Of a stretch of DNA of 64,000 nt, positions 21,799 through 33,363 are shown in pieces; position 1 is the stretch's first letter; each line of letters starts with the position of its first letter. The DNA comes from Lineolata rhizophorae (lineage: Eukaryota; Ascomycota; Dothideomycetes; Lineolatales; Lineolataceae), in assembly GCA_010093515.1 (NCBI GenBank), contig MU001677.1, positions 118,894-182,893 of the forward strand, given 5' to 3'. The notes under the pieces are model-generated. The model ran no database searches. It was given only the letters and a program-made list of their open reading frames with translations, and had not been told where the DNA came from. Position numbers and translations under genes: made by a program.

Positions 21799-22476
21799 AG
21801 TGGCGCAAGTGGTGATAAGTGATGGTCTCCAATGCCCCGGCGGGAAGGAGTCGGCCGCAATATCCGCTCAGTGCGTAGTTTCGAAAATGTGCAAGGAGAA
21901 AATAGTCCCATTTCGCCCCCGCAGGATGGGACTCCTCACGAGACTAGAATGCGAAACCGGGACCCCGAGGAGGTTCGGGGAGCAAGGGGAACAGCAGGCG
22001 TCAACATAACAACAACCGACGCTTCAGTACCTTGGGTCTAGAAGCGAGATCGGACCGCGTCGTTGGGCAGCACCCATCAACGCCTATTATATGGGACACC
22101 AATGGACCTGTAGGCCATTCGAGGCTGCCAGTGGCGGTATAAATGAAGCTGGAGAGCAACTTAAATACATAATCGTAGGTTCAGACGTCAAGGTGCCAAA
22201 TTTTCCGTTTGAGGGCTCCACGCAGTGGGTGCTTGATCTGTTTTGGAAGAAAGCTTGAATTTAAAGGGATTTTCATTCCAATAGATGAGATTTACGATAG
22301 TCATTGCGGATGGTAGATCCGCACAACTTAACTAACAATGAATCGAGTTGGATGTCTGGCGCTACTATTACCACCAAAAGCTACTCAGCACCATTCAGAA
22401 GCACTTTGTACGACGACGAACTTTCCCTAACTTATATGTCCAGCAAGGTATTAGTGTTGTCGGCATGACAAGCCGA
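21799..22476. other. Intergenic between convergent genes
   Basis: 3' flanks of gpi8 and of the calpain-like gene. The sequence is AT-richer than both. Small frames at 21800-22041 carry no motif. No RNA gene or repeat recognised. Confidence 0.5.
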
Positions 22477-25471
22477 TCATCTCCAGCTCAGCGCGCCTCT
22501 CAGCCCCCGGAACGATGGGGTATCAGCAGGGTTCACGACTTCGACGCTCGCATTCTCATCCTGCGCGCACAATCGCAGCCCAATCACACAGGTCGCGTTC
22601 CACGGGTCCGAGGCGAAAATGTCGTCCTCTTCGGCCTGGATGACCTCCTGGTAGTCCTCGTCGCTGCTGACGGAGCGGTCGACGTCCGAGTCCCACTCGA
22701 AGTCGTCCGTCTCGACGGTGCTGACGCTCACAGCGTCGCTCTCTTCCGCAGGCGAGTCTTCTTCGATCTCCGTCGGAGGAGCGGTCGGGACTCGGGGCGG
22801 CGCGCCATCCGCCGTGGCGTTGGGAGCCTCCTTTGAACCGTCGGAGGATGGCGGCGTCTCTTTGGGTGATTCGTCGGTGGTGCTTTCGGCACTCACTTCC
22901 TTTGCTTCCGCGGTCTCAGGCTTCTTAGTCTTGCTCTCTTCAGGCTTCTTGGACTCGGATTCGGGGTCGACCTTCCCAGCCTTCTCTTCAATCGTAGCCT
23001 TGGTCTCTTCCTTTGCGTTTTTCTCTGTCTCCTCTACCTTCTCCCGAATAGGCAACTGTGTTCCCGCTTCTTCCTTTCCGGCCTTCTCCTTCTCAGTTCT
23101 CTCCTCGGCCTCCTTGGTTTTCTCCTTCTCAGCCTCCTTGGTTTTCTCCTTCTTAGCCTCCTTGGTTTTCTCCTTCTCGGCCTCCTCGGTTTTCTTCTTC
23201 TCGGTTTCCTTCTCAGCCCGCACCACGGCCTTCTTAGCCTCGACCCTCCTCTTGTGCTCCTCGTCCTTCCTTTTCTGTCTCGCTTTGCTCCTCGCCCTCT
23301 CCTTTCTATTCTTCGCCCTATCCACTACGGTGTCAAGCTTGCGCCTATCACTCTTGCTCTTTCTCTCCGCCCGCTCGTTCGCCTTCTCCATGTCCCTAAG
23401 CCTGCCCTTCGCATGCGCCGTGTCGAAGCTAGCCCCTACCGTCTGCAACTTCTCCCGCTTCCTCTCGCGGTACATGGCGATGATCTGCCTGCGCGTGGTT
23501 TTGCCGACGTACCGGTCCGCGTTGATCTTCATGTAGACTTCGTAGGTTCCCGGCTCGAGGTCCAGCTCGGCGCTGCACGACCGATTCGAGCCGGGCCCGT
23601 TCATGCTGCGCACCAGGTACCTGCGCGATCCCTTGCGGTACAGCCGGAAATGCAGCTGGAAGCTGTAACGGCCTTCCAGGCCCGTGAAGTAGCGCTGGTC
23701 TGGCTGGGATAAGACGAGTACGACGGGACTCGCTTTGGTGAGGGTCAGCTGGAAGTGCGTGGGAAGATAGTCCGGGTTGTAGGGCACGTTGACCGAGGTC
23801 CACTGCTGGGTTATGGTCCATTCCGGGCCGAAAAGACGGATGCGATCCATGTCGCTATAGTATCGCAGAAAGTCCCTATACGATATCCAGAAGACGCCGT
23901 CGTCTCCGAAAGTATGATTCAGTTCCTTCATAAACTCCGGGGTCCACTCCTTCGATCCATCGCTCCAGGGGCCGTTCCATTCCTGGCTTCCCCAAGGATT
24001 TCTGTAAAATTAACTCGTTAGCAACCCCTAGGGAAGTTTTGTGCATGCCTAACTCACCTCAATTTCAGCAGCCGATGCTCCTTGACTTCCCTCGCCTCGA
24101 TCACAGTGTACGCGTGGGAACGGACGAAGCCCTGCTCATCCAGCGGGTCGTCATCAGAGCTAGTCTGGTGACGAGATCCCGCGCCAAAGAGGAAGTTCTT
24201 GTTCACTTGCTTTAATTCTTCCCACAGTTTGTCCTTGTCGAGGACATTCTCGGAAACGATCGACGTCGCTACGCCGCCCGTGAGGTCCTCGATACCCTCG
24301 CCGGTCCATCCTCCTTCGATGGCCTGGTAATCGCCGTGCGCTTTGGCATATGCCTTCTCGATGAGCGGTAGCCACGTCTCGTTCGAGTCGCGGCAGCTCG
24401 AAAAGAACAACGCCTTGGAGCCCTTGCGAACCTGCTCGCGCCACTCCTTAGACATGGGCATGACCTGGTAGCTCATGCTCTGCAGCCCCTCGTAGAGCGG
24501 ATTGCGATCGCCGTTGACGGTCACAACGTACTCGGTGGGGTTCTGCATGTGCTCGTCGGCCGGCTTGAGGCAGAGACGGTCGTCCACGACCTCGGAGATC
24601 CACTCGCCGTCGCGGAAGAAGACGAAGCCGTAAACTCCCACCTTCTCGTCGCGCGCCACGCACAACCGCTCAATCAGGTCCTTCTTGCCGCTCAGCGCCG
24701 TGATCGACGCCAGGAACCAGCAATCGCCCACGCGGCCCTGGTGCACGTCGTTGGCCGTCGCGCCGTCGATGAAGAACTCCGGCTTCTCGAAAACGTCTTC
24801 GATGCGCTTTACGGAGCCGACGCCCTCGATTCCCTTGAGCGAGGTCGGCTCCTCGTCAGCATGCAAGGACGCGAGCGTGTCGCGGTCGTCCAGATAGAAT
24901 AAACGGTCGGTGTACTTGATGTTGAGGCGCTTGCACTCGTCCACGATGGCCTCGACTTTGGCCTTGCAGATGGCGGCGGCCTCGTTGTACGAGCGGATGG
25001 CATTTTGGCTTTGGGGATGGTTAGTTGTGGTAGTAATTCAATGGCGCATGCCGTCTTTGAATAGATTCAACCCAACATTGAACTTAAAATTGCAGGGGTG
25101 CAAAATTTGGTGTTCAGTAGTGGAAAAAATATTTAGGTCGGCTATAGAGAGCTACGCTTCCCGCCTACAGCTATTGGCATTTCAAGGGTAAAATATAGGT
25201 AAAGGGCATAACGATAGAGCTCCCACCTCGTAATAACACCCTCTTTGTTGAGGACTGGCTGATGCGCTGGCAGACCCTCCACATCATGCTCCAGTGCGGG
25301 GACATCGTCGTTCTCTCGAAACGGCGGATTCGGCAGGCGCTTGTGCATCGTAAATCGGTCCCAGTACTTGTAGAAGCGGTCGTCTAGCGCCATTCCGTCT
25401 TTTTGGAAAGATTCGGAGCGCGACGGAGGCGGTCGATGCTCTTCAAAATTACCTGATCCCGCGACCGACAT
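22477..25471 (-). CDS. Calpain-like cysteine protease with long charged tail
   Basis: Three exons: 25471-25227, 25008-24058, 24001-22477; frame holds, giving 906 residues. The calpain protease core (C2 family) has the full triad: Cys at about 178 in GRVGDCWFLASI, His at about 378 in FVRSHAYTV, and Asn at about 400 in RNPWGSQEWNGPWSD. The Asn begins the third exon. A calpain beta-sandwich-like domain follows (about 430-560). From about 570 to 870 the protein is an unusual Lys/Glu/Ala/Arg-rich tail, probably coiled coil or a single alpha helix, with three exact-length copies of an octapeptide close to EKEKTKEA, then acidic sequence (ESDAVSVSTVETDDFEWDSD). It is not the RIM13/PalB type as far as I can tell. 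Substrates unknown. Overlapping plus-strand frames (22718-23536) are shadows. Confidence 0.92.
23108..23203 (-). repeat. 24-bp coding tandem repeat in calpain tail
   Basis: Three near-identical 24-bp units (23108-23131, 23132-23155, 23156-23179) and a fourth degenerate one (23180-23203). Each codes for eight residues, roughly EKEKTKEA, on the minus strand. Copies 1-3 differ at one or two bases, so the expansion looks recent. Confidence 0.9.
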
Positions 25472-27255
25472 CTTGGGGACTGGGTTGTCTTGGTCTGCTG
25501 AGCGCTTTGCCGGGATCGATAGCAGTACGCAACAAAAGAGGAAATGAAAGCTTCAAGCGCTTAATGCAGTAGAAACGATGCCCTACCATCTTTAAATACG
25601 ATTTGCGTGAAGGACATGCGGCTCCGGGTAGTGACCGGCGCGGGCCGTGTGGCTTAGCCGCCGCCCTCCAATGCAGTTTATCACTCCTGCGTCAGGGATG
25701 TCGACCATAAGCAGCGGAGGGATTGGGCCGATCGAGGGCCGATTGGCTAGTCTACCCTATAGACACATTCCAGCGGTAACACCATCGGGTGATTGAGCAC
25801 GAAGCGGGAAATAGTATACGCCTTGGCATTGGCTGTCCGTTTCAGCTTGGGGGCCCACTTTGTATTGTGGCCAACGCTACGGGCAAGATTCATTCAGCGG
25901 TGCGGGGTGACTGCTAACTCCAAAATGCGGAGGATTCCTTCGCCCCTGGAGCCACCATGAAGTTAGCGCTTTACGGACGCCCGGGCCACAAACATTGCAG
26001 ATGTGAAATGAAAACAAGTAAACCCCATAAACGCGAAGGGATCTATGAATAGATTACTTGACGCAGGAGTGAGAGCTAATTTCCGAAGTGATCTCGTTAA
26101 TATCAGCACTCCATCGACATTCTAGCCAAGAAAGAAGAATAATTCATGGACAAACACTGTAGAAAATCTGTAGTTGATAATAGGACCTTCTCTTTGTAGG
26201 GGTGCATTGCAAAGCATTAGTTCGTAGGTGTAGCTAACACACATTAGCGGCACGCAGGATGGCTGGGGAATACGAACGCCTCGGGACCTGTGATCGCAAC
26301 ATATCGGAGCACTCCCCTTTCACCAGATTCTGGGACACACACACACACATACTAATCGGACGATATAGGAGCATGGCAAATCTAAGTTGAGCTTTGAGGC
26401 ACATGGGTTATGCCAACCCTACGGATGTTGATCATACAGCGAATATTAATCACCAAATGTAAACCGCAAGGAAGACCAATCTGCTTTTTCTATAAGACTT
26501 ACGGCGTAAAAATCTAATATTACACGCAAAGATACAGCTGAAGGTTTCTAGGCGTGCCGCCCTTCTCATGATTATCCATTCTCTCGAAGCAAAAGCTCCG
26601 CAAGGCGTGCCGAGGAGGTGTCAAATAATCCCAACTAAGAACAAACGCCTTAGCTCCAAAAGGCTGCATGGAGGTGTGACGGAGCAGCCAATTTCGCATT
26701 TGGAGTCGAACGTCGCGTTTGCCGTGCTCTCGTCTCGTGAGGAAAAGGTGAAGGTGTCGACGTTGCACTATGTGCATGCGGGAGGGTGGAAGTGGGGACC
26801 ACAGCGCGCGACGCGCCTTCGGCCGCGGAGCCCCAAGCGAGCACGCGCCATGGTTACCTGCAGCTGGCCTACCGACACACGCATCTCTCCTTCACCAAAA
26901 CATCGCCACTACCACACCACACCATTTATAGTGGAATCGCGACTGCATGAACTAGACGGCATTGTTTAACCGAGTATACGACTATTCGACGGAGCTATGG
27001 CTATCCACATCGTCCTGGCCCTCTGATTCGACGCGTCTCCGAAAGCATCACGAGCTCGCCAGCGCAACCTCACGCGACGCCGGCCTCAATTGTTATTCAG
27101 ATTGTTTCGATTCACTTCAGCGTGTCTTCAATATTCTAGACAATTATTTTTCATTCTAGCTGACGCGCACCGGGCGTGTTGGGCACGTTGGGCGCGTCAA
27201 ACTTCCACCTAGTCCCACTCTCCAACAGCCCTCCGCAAGCACTGACAAGGACGCG
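25472..27255. promoter_or_regulatory. Shared 5' flank of calpain and cdc45, otherwise empty
   Basis: 1.8 kb between divergent starts. No gene recognised. An (AC)8-like microsatellite lies near 26335-26348. A plus-strand frame at 26568-26969 (133 codons) has no motif. The last 100 bases before 27256 are GC-richer and look like the cdc45 leader. Confidence 0.5.
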
Positions 27256-29953
27256 ATGTACGTCCCGCGCGGCCTCCTCGGGCACCTGTACACGCACCTG
27301 CAGGGAACCCACCACGCACTCAGCCCTCCCGTCCTCATCCTCGTCTCACTCGAGCCAGACGCCCTCTGTGCCTGCCGCATCTTCGCCGCTCTGCTCAAGC
27401 GCGACTACATCCCGCACAAGATCCAGCCCGTGAGCGGCTATGGCGAGCTCCAGCGCATCGGGCAGGAGCTCGTGCGGCCGATGCGCACGTCAGCCGGCGG
27501 CAGTGGCGGCGTGGTCGTGTGCTTGGGCGTAGGCGGCCTAGTGGATCTAGAGGCGATGCTAGGGCTAGAAATTGAAGACGAGGGGACGAACGGAATGAGT
27601 GGAATAGATGTCTGGGTGTTTGACGCGAGGCGGCCGTGGAACTTGTCCAACGTGTTCGGGTCGCAAGGACTTGCGACGGAGCTGCAAGGGGACGGCGCAG
27701 AGAGGAGAAGCCGGGCGATGGGCCTGGAGAAAGGTCGCATCAATCAGAATTATCGGCCTGGGAGAGGTGGCATATTCGTGTTCGACGACGGGGATATCGA
27801 GGAGGAAATGGCTGCAGAACGGGAGGCGTACTGCGAGCTCGAGGTTATGCCCGAGGTTGGCGACGACGCCGATTTTGACGACGAAGACCAACCTGGCTCC
27901 GATCGCGGTGATGACGACGGCGCGCCGATCTTAGGCCAGACGCGTAAGAGAAAGTCGCCGTCGGATGAAGACACTGAGAGCGAGGACGAGGCCGGCAGAA
28001 GGCCTCGACAGCGCCGACGTAGCAATTTGGTAACACCTTCCCGACTTCGTTTCGTATATGCGAAGGCTGATTCTTTCAAAGTCATCACCGATACCTGCCA
28101 CGCCGGAAACGCGACCAGCCCGCCGTGGTTTGCTTGTCACTGACGGCAACTCATCCAACTTCTCGCGCTCAGGATCGCCTCACAGCGGTGGCTCGCTCTC
28201 TCCTCTCCGACAACACCATGCATTCGTCCAGCCGACTGCGCGGTCGCTTAGACGGCAGTTAGTCACGTTGCGCCGGAAGCACGAAGCTGTTTTACAGTCC
28301 TACTACAACCTTGGCACGTCCTACTCGGAGCCTATTTCCTCGATGCTTTACTCGCTGGCATCCGAGCTAGGCCGCGAAGACAACGATGTACTCTGGCTCG
28401 CCATTATCGGCGTCAGCAGTCTCGAACTCTACGGCCGTACCATGACGGGTGTTTCGCTTGTTCCTCTCCCTGAACCCGGGGCTTCAGGTTGGAACGGCGA
28501 TCGCGGTGAACGCGTTCGCGCTCTCCTCCGCGACGAGGTGCACCGCCTAAATCCCCTCGACGCGAGTGACCTGCTGCGCGAGCGCGTGGCCGGCGATTCT
28601 CAAGGGGCTATCACGACAAAAGCACGAAGTCCCACAGACACGGCCATCCGCCTAAGTCCGGAGCCGCGTTTCCTGCTAATCCGCCATTGGAGCCTATACG
28701 AGAGCATGCTCCATTCTCCTTACCTATCTGCTCGGCTTCGCGTTTGGAGCGAGAGCGGCAAGCGACGACTACACAAGCTCCTAGCCAAGATGGGAGTGAG
28801 TCTCGCCCAGTGCAAACTCAGTTACACGCACATGGACGTCGAACTCAAGCGCGGGCTACGCGAGCGACTCCTGAAGTTTGCGCCTGTGTATGGATTGGAC
28901 GCGCTGGTTCCGCCAGCTGGGCGGGGCGGTTCCAAGGATGGATGGGGTTTCGTCCGATGCTGGGGCTGGAAGGCGTGTTTGAGCGCCATCGACGTAGGCG
29001 TCATCCTAGGCGCGATCCTCGAAGTCGGCTCCGGCCACGGACCAGACAGCAGCACTGCGGCCAAGCCAGACACGCTAGCATGCCGGTCCAGCAGCCGCAA
29101 TAACAACAGCTTCTTCGACGAGCCCCCCGCCGACGCTCTCCTCGACCCAGAAGAGGAAGCTGACCGCGCCGCTGCCCTCCACGCCGAGAACGTCACGGCG
29201 CGCTTCTGGACCGCCTACGACTCCCTGGGCTCCATCGACGCGCTCACCTCGCACATCCACACCGCGCAGAACCTACACCGTGCCATCCTGCGCACGGGCG
29301 CCGCGCTGCTCGATAAACGCCAGATCCGGCACCTGCGCTCGTTCCGCATGGCCGTCGTGCGCGACGGGCCGGACGTCGCGCTGTTCGCGCACCCGGGCGC
29401 GCTGGTCAAGCTTGCGCTGTGGTTGGCGGAGGCGGTGGCGGAGCAGGACGGGAGGAGGGGATCCAGTGGGGGTGCGGAGCTCGTGGTTGCGGGTCTGGAC
29501 GAGAGCAAGGGTGTGTATGTTGTTGTTGGGCTTGGAGGCGGTGGCGCGGCAGCGGAAGCAAGACGGGCAAGGGAGAAGAAGAGGGCGGAGAAGCGGAAGG
29601 CGAGGGAGAATAGAAAGGAGGAGAAGAAGGCTGAGAAGGAGCGGCGGAGGAGGGAGAGGAGGGATCGGCTGGATGCGGCGGGGTTGGGTTCGGATGACGA
29701 AGATGAGACTGAGGATGAGGACTCTGAAGATAGTGAGAGCGACGACAGTGACTCGGACGACGATCTTGACGCCAGCAGGCGGAAACGGCGAGGAGAGGGC
29801 CGGAACCGGTTCGGAAATGCCTTCCAAGAAGTTGTGGAAGAGACCGGGTCGAGGGTCAGGATCGATAGCTTTGAGCACTGCGTGGTGGAGGTGAAAAGGG
29901 AAGACCTGAGTGGGTTTTTGGAGAACCTGAGCTTGAAAACGGTGGTTGGATAG
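27256..29953 (+). CDS. cdc45: DNA replication initiation factor Cdc45
   Basis: Subunit of the CMG helicase (Cdc45-MCM-GINS), needed to fire origins and move the replication fork. Two exons, 27256-28029 and 28082-29953, joined through a 52-nt intron in phase 0; 881 residues. The N-terminal DHH-like domain reads YVPRGLLGHLYTHLQG, LVSLEPDALCACRI and IDVWVFDARRPWNLSNVF. An acidic and basic spacer follows (about 185-290). The second half has the signature YYNLGTSYSEPISSMLYSLA, ELGREDNDVLWLAIIG and HWSLYESMLHSPY. Near the C-terminus (about 750-840) there is a long Lys/Arg-rich then Asp/Glu/Ser-rich insert before the conserved end GNAFQEVVEETGSRVRIDSF. Length is above yeast Cdc45 because of these inserts. 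Confidence 0.95.
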
Positions 29954-30811
29954 GTGGGCGGGATGAGTACGATGGTGTTGGTCTTGTTTTGCTTCTCTAA
30001 AGCTTCCCTGGCGCATGGTGGATCTAGTTGATGTCTGAGCAGCTGCATAGAAGTGTCGGGTCAATCATTTGGGCGGGAGTGGTGAGATCCTAATGGGAGC
30101 ATGGCGATTATTTTCTGTTATCCGGATGCTGCGTTCGACATGTTCAGTTGGGGATGTGGGGGATATAACGCTAGGCCAATGTCATTTTCATTCGATCGTG
30201 ACATGTTTCCAAATCGTCGAAAAGTGATTCTCCATACGTCCAAGACAGTCACAAACACACTCGAGCCACGAAGGAACAATGTCCACCTCCGATCAATCAA
30301 GTTCAACGACCTAAAGGCGCTAGGCCACGCTAATGGATTGCCCGTTTACGGTCACTCATGGCTAACACAGAGTGGGAAAACGTTGCCGCAAAGCGGACGG
30401 ACGTGGTGGTTAGAACTTTCTTGAACCCAAACAAGTCTTACTAGTGATATTCTTGTAGTTACAGACGCAGTACAACATGGTTTACATTTCGCGCGCCTTT
30501 CAGTTCGAGATGGACATCATCCCGGTCGCTCCGCGCTCACGGATAGACCTCGATCCGAAGGTAACGAAAGACGGCTCGCGCGGGGTCGCTAGCCAAGACA
30601 GGAAAGCCGCGATATCGGACGACCTCTAATATCCGCTCACCAGATCTTCACAGCAGCGCATCATTAGCACCGCCAAGTACAACCGACAGAGTACAGTCAG
30701 CGGGTCAATTTTCGTAGTTATTTAAGTTGGGCGGTCTCCGTAGACTCCAAACGTTGATCCTCACTCGCGTACTTCCACATGCGACCTAGCTTACGCTTCA
30801 ATCTACTCGCA
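29954..30811. other. Intergenic, nothing recognised
   Basis: 3' flank of cdc45 and promoter of the dehydratase. A plus-strand frame at 30101-30424 has no motif. In the last 60 bases the leader becomes pyrimidine-rich. Confidence 0.45.
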
Positions 30812-32314
30812 ATGGCTGATATTACCACTTGCCCGCCTCTCACTCGCGAGTCAGTCCGCGCTGCTCACGAGCGCATCAAGCCCTATATCCATCTAACCCC
30901 GGTCCTTACCAACCGCACGCTCGATGACATCGCGTCCACTCCGCAGTCTGCGGAGGCGCTGCGGAGCACTCAGTTTGAGGGAGAGGAGCCTGCGAGCCCA
31001 AAAATCCGGTTCTTCTTCAAGTGCGAGAACTTGCAGCGTGTCGGCGCTTTCAAGGTTAGGGGGGCGTTCCATGCTTTGACGCGATTGAGGGAAGTGAAGG
31101 GGAGGGAAGGGTTGAAGAAAGGCGTGATTACGCATAGTTCTGGTAAGGATAGTTTTTGGTTCCATACTGTCACGAGTCCTAGGTTTGCCAATCCTAGGAA
31201 TAATATCATTGGTCCAATTTCAATTGCGAGTCTTAAAACCAGTCGAGTTCTTTCGACCCTAAACCAATGTATTTTCCGTACTTTTTTGGGCAATCTACAT
31301 CACATATGTTCTTATGTTTCTTCGCCTTCTCATCTTCCCGCATTCCACGCCCACCCCACAATAACCTCACACCCTCCCGCAGGCAACCACGCGCAAGCCC
31401 TCTCCCTAGCCGCACGCACCTTCCGCATCCCCGCCCACATCGTCATGCCCACAATCAGCACGCCGTCCAAAATCGCCGCGACCCGCTCCTACGGGGCGCA
31501 CATCCACTTCAGCGGCTCGACCTCCTCGGAGCGCGAAGCCGCCGTGGCCACGGTCCTCGCCAGCGACGCCCAGGGCGCCACCCTCGTCCCGCCCTACGAC
31601 CACCCGGACATCATGCTGGGCCAGGGCACAATGGCGCTCGAGCTCGAGGCCCAGGTCCACGGGCTCCTCGTGGAGCGCCGCGTGCACGCCGAGCTGCAGG
31701 GCCAGACGCCCGTGGCGGCCGCGGAGAAGGAGGAGGACGTCGGCAGCGGGGCGCTCGACGCCGTCATCACGCCCTGCGGCGGCGGCGGGATGCTGTCGGG
31801 TGTGGCGACGGCGCTGGCGGGGACGGGGACGAAGATTTTCGGGGCGGAGCCCGAGTTCGAGGGCGCGGATGATGCGAAGAGGGGGGTGGAAAGGCGGGAG
31901 AGGATTGAGAGTGTCAAGTCGCTGACGATTGCAGATGGGTTGAGGACGCCGTTGGGGGTGCATACATGGGAGGTGATTAGTGACGAAGAAAAGGTTCAGG
32001 GGCTGTATAGCGTGAGTGAGGAGCAGATCAAGGCGGCGATGCGATTAGTGCTAGAGAGGATGAAGGTTGTCGTGGAGCCGAGTGCGGTGGTGGGACTAGC
32101 CGTTTGTTTGTTTAATGAAGAGTTCAGGAAGATGGTGGAAACGGAGGCGGGAGACGAGGGGTGGAATGTTGGCGTGGTGTTGAGTGGTGGGAATACGACG
32201 GTGGACGCGATTAGCAAGCTATTTGGTGCAGATGCGAGCGAGAAGGAGAAGGAGAGGCAAGAAGGTGTCATGAGCATGGGCGGAGGTAAGGTGGCAGAGA
32301 ATATCGCCGGATAG
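30812..32314 (+). CDS. PLP-dependent serine/threonine dehydratase (serine racemase-like)
   Basis: Fold-type II PLP enzyme that deaminates L-serine/L-threonine or hydroxy-amino acids such as 3-hydroxyaspartate. Exons 30812-31142 and 31383-32314, joined in frame, give 420 residues. Family landmarks: HLTPVLTNRTLDD, the PLP lysine at about 81 in GAFKVRGA, then HSSGNHAQALSLAAR across the splice junction, VMPTISTPSKIAATRSYGA, and the phosphate loop CGGGGMLSGVATAL. The C-terminus VVLSGGNTTVDA fits serine racemase and Sry1-type enzymes. The 240-nt intron is long for this genome, is a multiple of three and has no in-frame stop. An upstream in-frame ATG at 30779 would add 11 residues; I prefer 30812 because MADITT starts closer to the conserved part. 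Substrate is not fixed by sequence. Confidence 0.92.
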   Translation: MADITTCPPLTRESVRAAHERIKPYIHLTPVLTNRTLDDIASTPQSAEALRSTQFEGEEPASPKIRFFFKCENLQRVGAFKVRGAFHALTRLREVKGREGLKKGVITHSSGKDSFWFHTVTSPRFANPRNNIIGPISIASLKTSRVLSTLNQCIFRTFLGNLHHICSYVSSPSHLPAFHAHPTITSHPPAGNHAQALSLAARTFRIPAHIVMPTISTPSKIAATRSYGAHIHFSGSTSSEREAAVATVLASDAQGATLVPPYDHPDIMLGQGTMALELEAQVHGLLVERRVHAELQGQTPVAAAEKEEDVGSGALDAVITPCGGGGMLSGVATALAGTGTKIFGAEPEFEGADDAKRGVERRERIESVKSLTIADGLRTPLGVHTWEVISDEEKVQGLYSVSEEQIKAAMRLVLERMKVVVEPSAVVGLAVCLFNEEFRKMVETEAGDEGWNVGVVLSGGNTTVDAISKLFGADASEKEKERQEGVMSMGGGKVAENIAG

Positions 32315-32637
32315 AGGGGGGAAAAGCCATTTATGGACGACAAGAGTGAGACACTAGAGCTAGACATTTGGTAAGAACGCAATGTAACGCGATAACTCCA
32401 CCCCTAGTTTTCTAGTAAGTATATGTTCTATTCAGCCTTTTCATAAGGCCACTACGTCTATTAGAATGAAGGGAAGGGAAGGAATGCATGGATATCAAGA
32501 CCTGAAACTCCACTCCAATAATATCCCCCTTGTGCCACCTCTCGTCCCTCGGCCTCATGCTCGTCAGTCAGCTTCATGTACGCAATCCTCCCGCAAAAAA
32601 ATATTGAAAAGCCCAAGCCAAGGTCACGCCAAAGACA
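32315..32637. other. Intergenic between convergent genes
   Basis: 3' flanks of the dehydratase and the CCDC124-like gene. Nothing else recognised. Confidence 0.5.
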
Positions 32638-33363
32638 TCATGACTGGCCGCCCAGCCTGTCTTCCAGCTTCTGCCTTTCCGCGCTCTTAATGGCCTCCAT
32701 CTCCTCCTTTGTGCTGTTGAACCGAGCATTCGCCTGATTGAAGGGGTTGTCCGGGTGCTTGTCGAACTCCTTCCTGATCTGGTCAATCTTCTGGTTCCTG
32801 CGCAACCCTTTCTCGTCCTTCATCTCCTCCAGCCGACGCTCCTCGTACGCCTTGTACGCGGCCGGGAACCGGCGCTCCGGGTGCCGGTCCAGCTTGTCCG
32901 ACTGGCCGCCGGCCGACGTCAGCGCGAGCGCGTCCAGGGCGTCGTCGATGTTGGACGCGCTCAGCGCGCCGGGCTTGCCGGGGCCCGCGTCCTTCTTGGC
33001 GCCGCCCGACGGGCCGCCCTTCATCTTCGCCATCAGCTTCGGGTCGTCCAGGCCGCTGAGGTCCAGGCCGCCTTTGCTCTTCAGGCCGGCGCCCTTGGCC
33101 TTGGCGCCCTTGGCGCCCTTGCTGCTGCCGATGTTGGCCTCCTCCTCGCGCAGGAGCGCCTCCTTCTCCGCCTTCTTGCGCGCCTGCTCCGCCTGCTTGG
33201 CCGCCGCCGCCTCCGACTTCGCCGTCGACTTGGCGCCTTGCTGCCACTTAGCTTCCTCGACACGGGCGGCGGCGGCGTCGGCAGCGGCCTTCTTGTTGGC
33301 GGCGGCTTCGGCCTTGCGCGCCTGGCCCTCGGCCTTCTTGGAGTTGGTGGACGATTTACCCAT
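32638..33363 (-). CDS. CCDC124/Oxs1-like coiled-coil protein
   Basis: Single-exon frame of 241 residues. The N-terminal half is a highly charged Ala/Lys/Glu helix (residues about 1-100) with KKAEGQARKAEAAANKKAA and EEAKW at about 36-40. A Gly/Lys-rich hinge follows (about 100-140). The conserved C-terminal domain reads IDDALDALAL, HPERRFPAAYKAYEERRLEEM, LRRNQKIDQIRKEFDKHPDNPFNQ. This is the pattern of eukaryotic CCDC124 (budding yeast Lso2, fission yeast Oxs1), which bind ribosomes and help recovery from dormancy or stress; that role is known for relatives, inferred here. Length is close to the family norm. It is convergent with the dehydratase. Confidence 0.88.
   Translation of the reverse strand: MGKSSTNSKKAEGQARKAEAAANKKAAADAAAARVEEAKWQQGAKSTAKSEAAAAKQAEQARKKAEKEALLREEEANIGSSKGAKGAKAKGAGLKSKGGLDLSGLDDPKLMAKMKGGPSGGAKKDAGPGKPGALSASNIDDALDALALTSAGGQSDKLDRHPERRFPAAYKAYEERRLEEMKDEKGLRRNQKIDQIRKEFDKHPDNPFNQANARFNSTKEEMEAIKSAERQKLEDRLGGQS

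Noticed and set aside
22718-23536. 272-codon Ser/Phe/Leu-rich plus-strand frame
   Set aside because: Antisense to the Lys/Glu-rich calpain tail; Lys and Glu codons read as Phe, Leu and Ser on the other strand.
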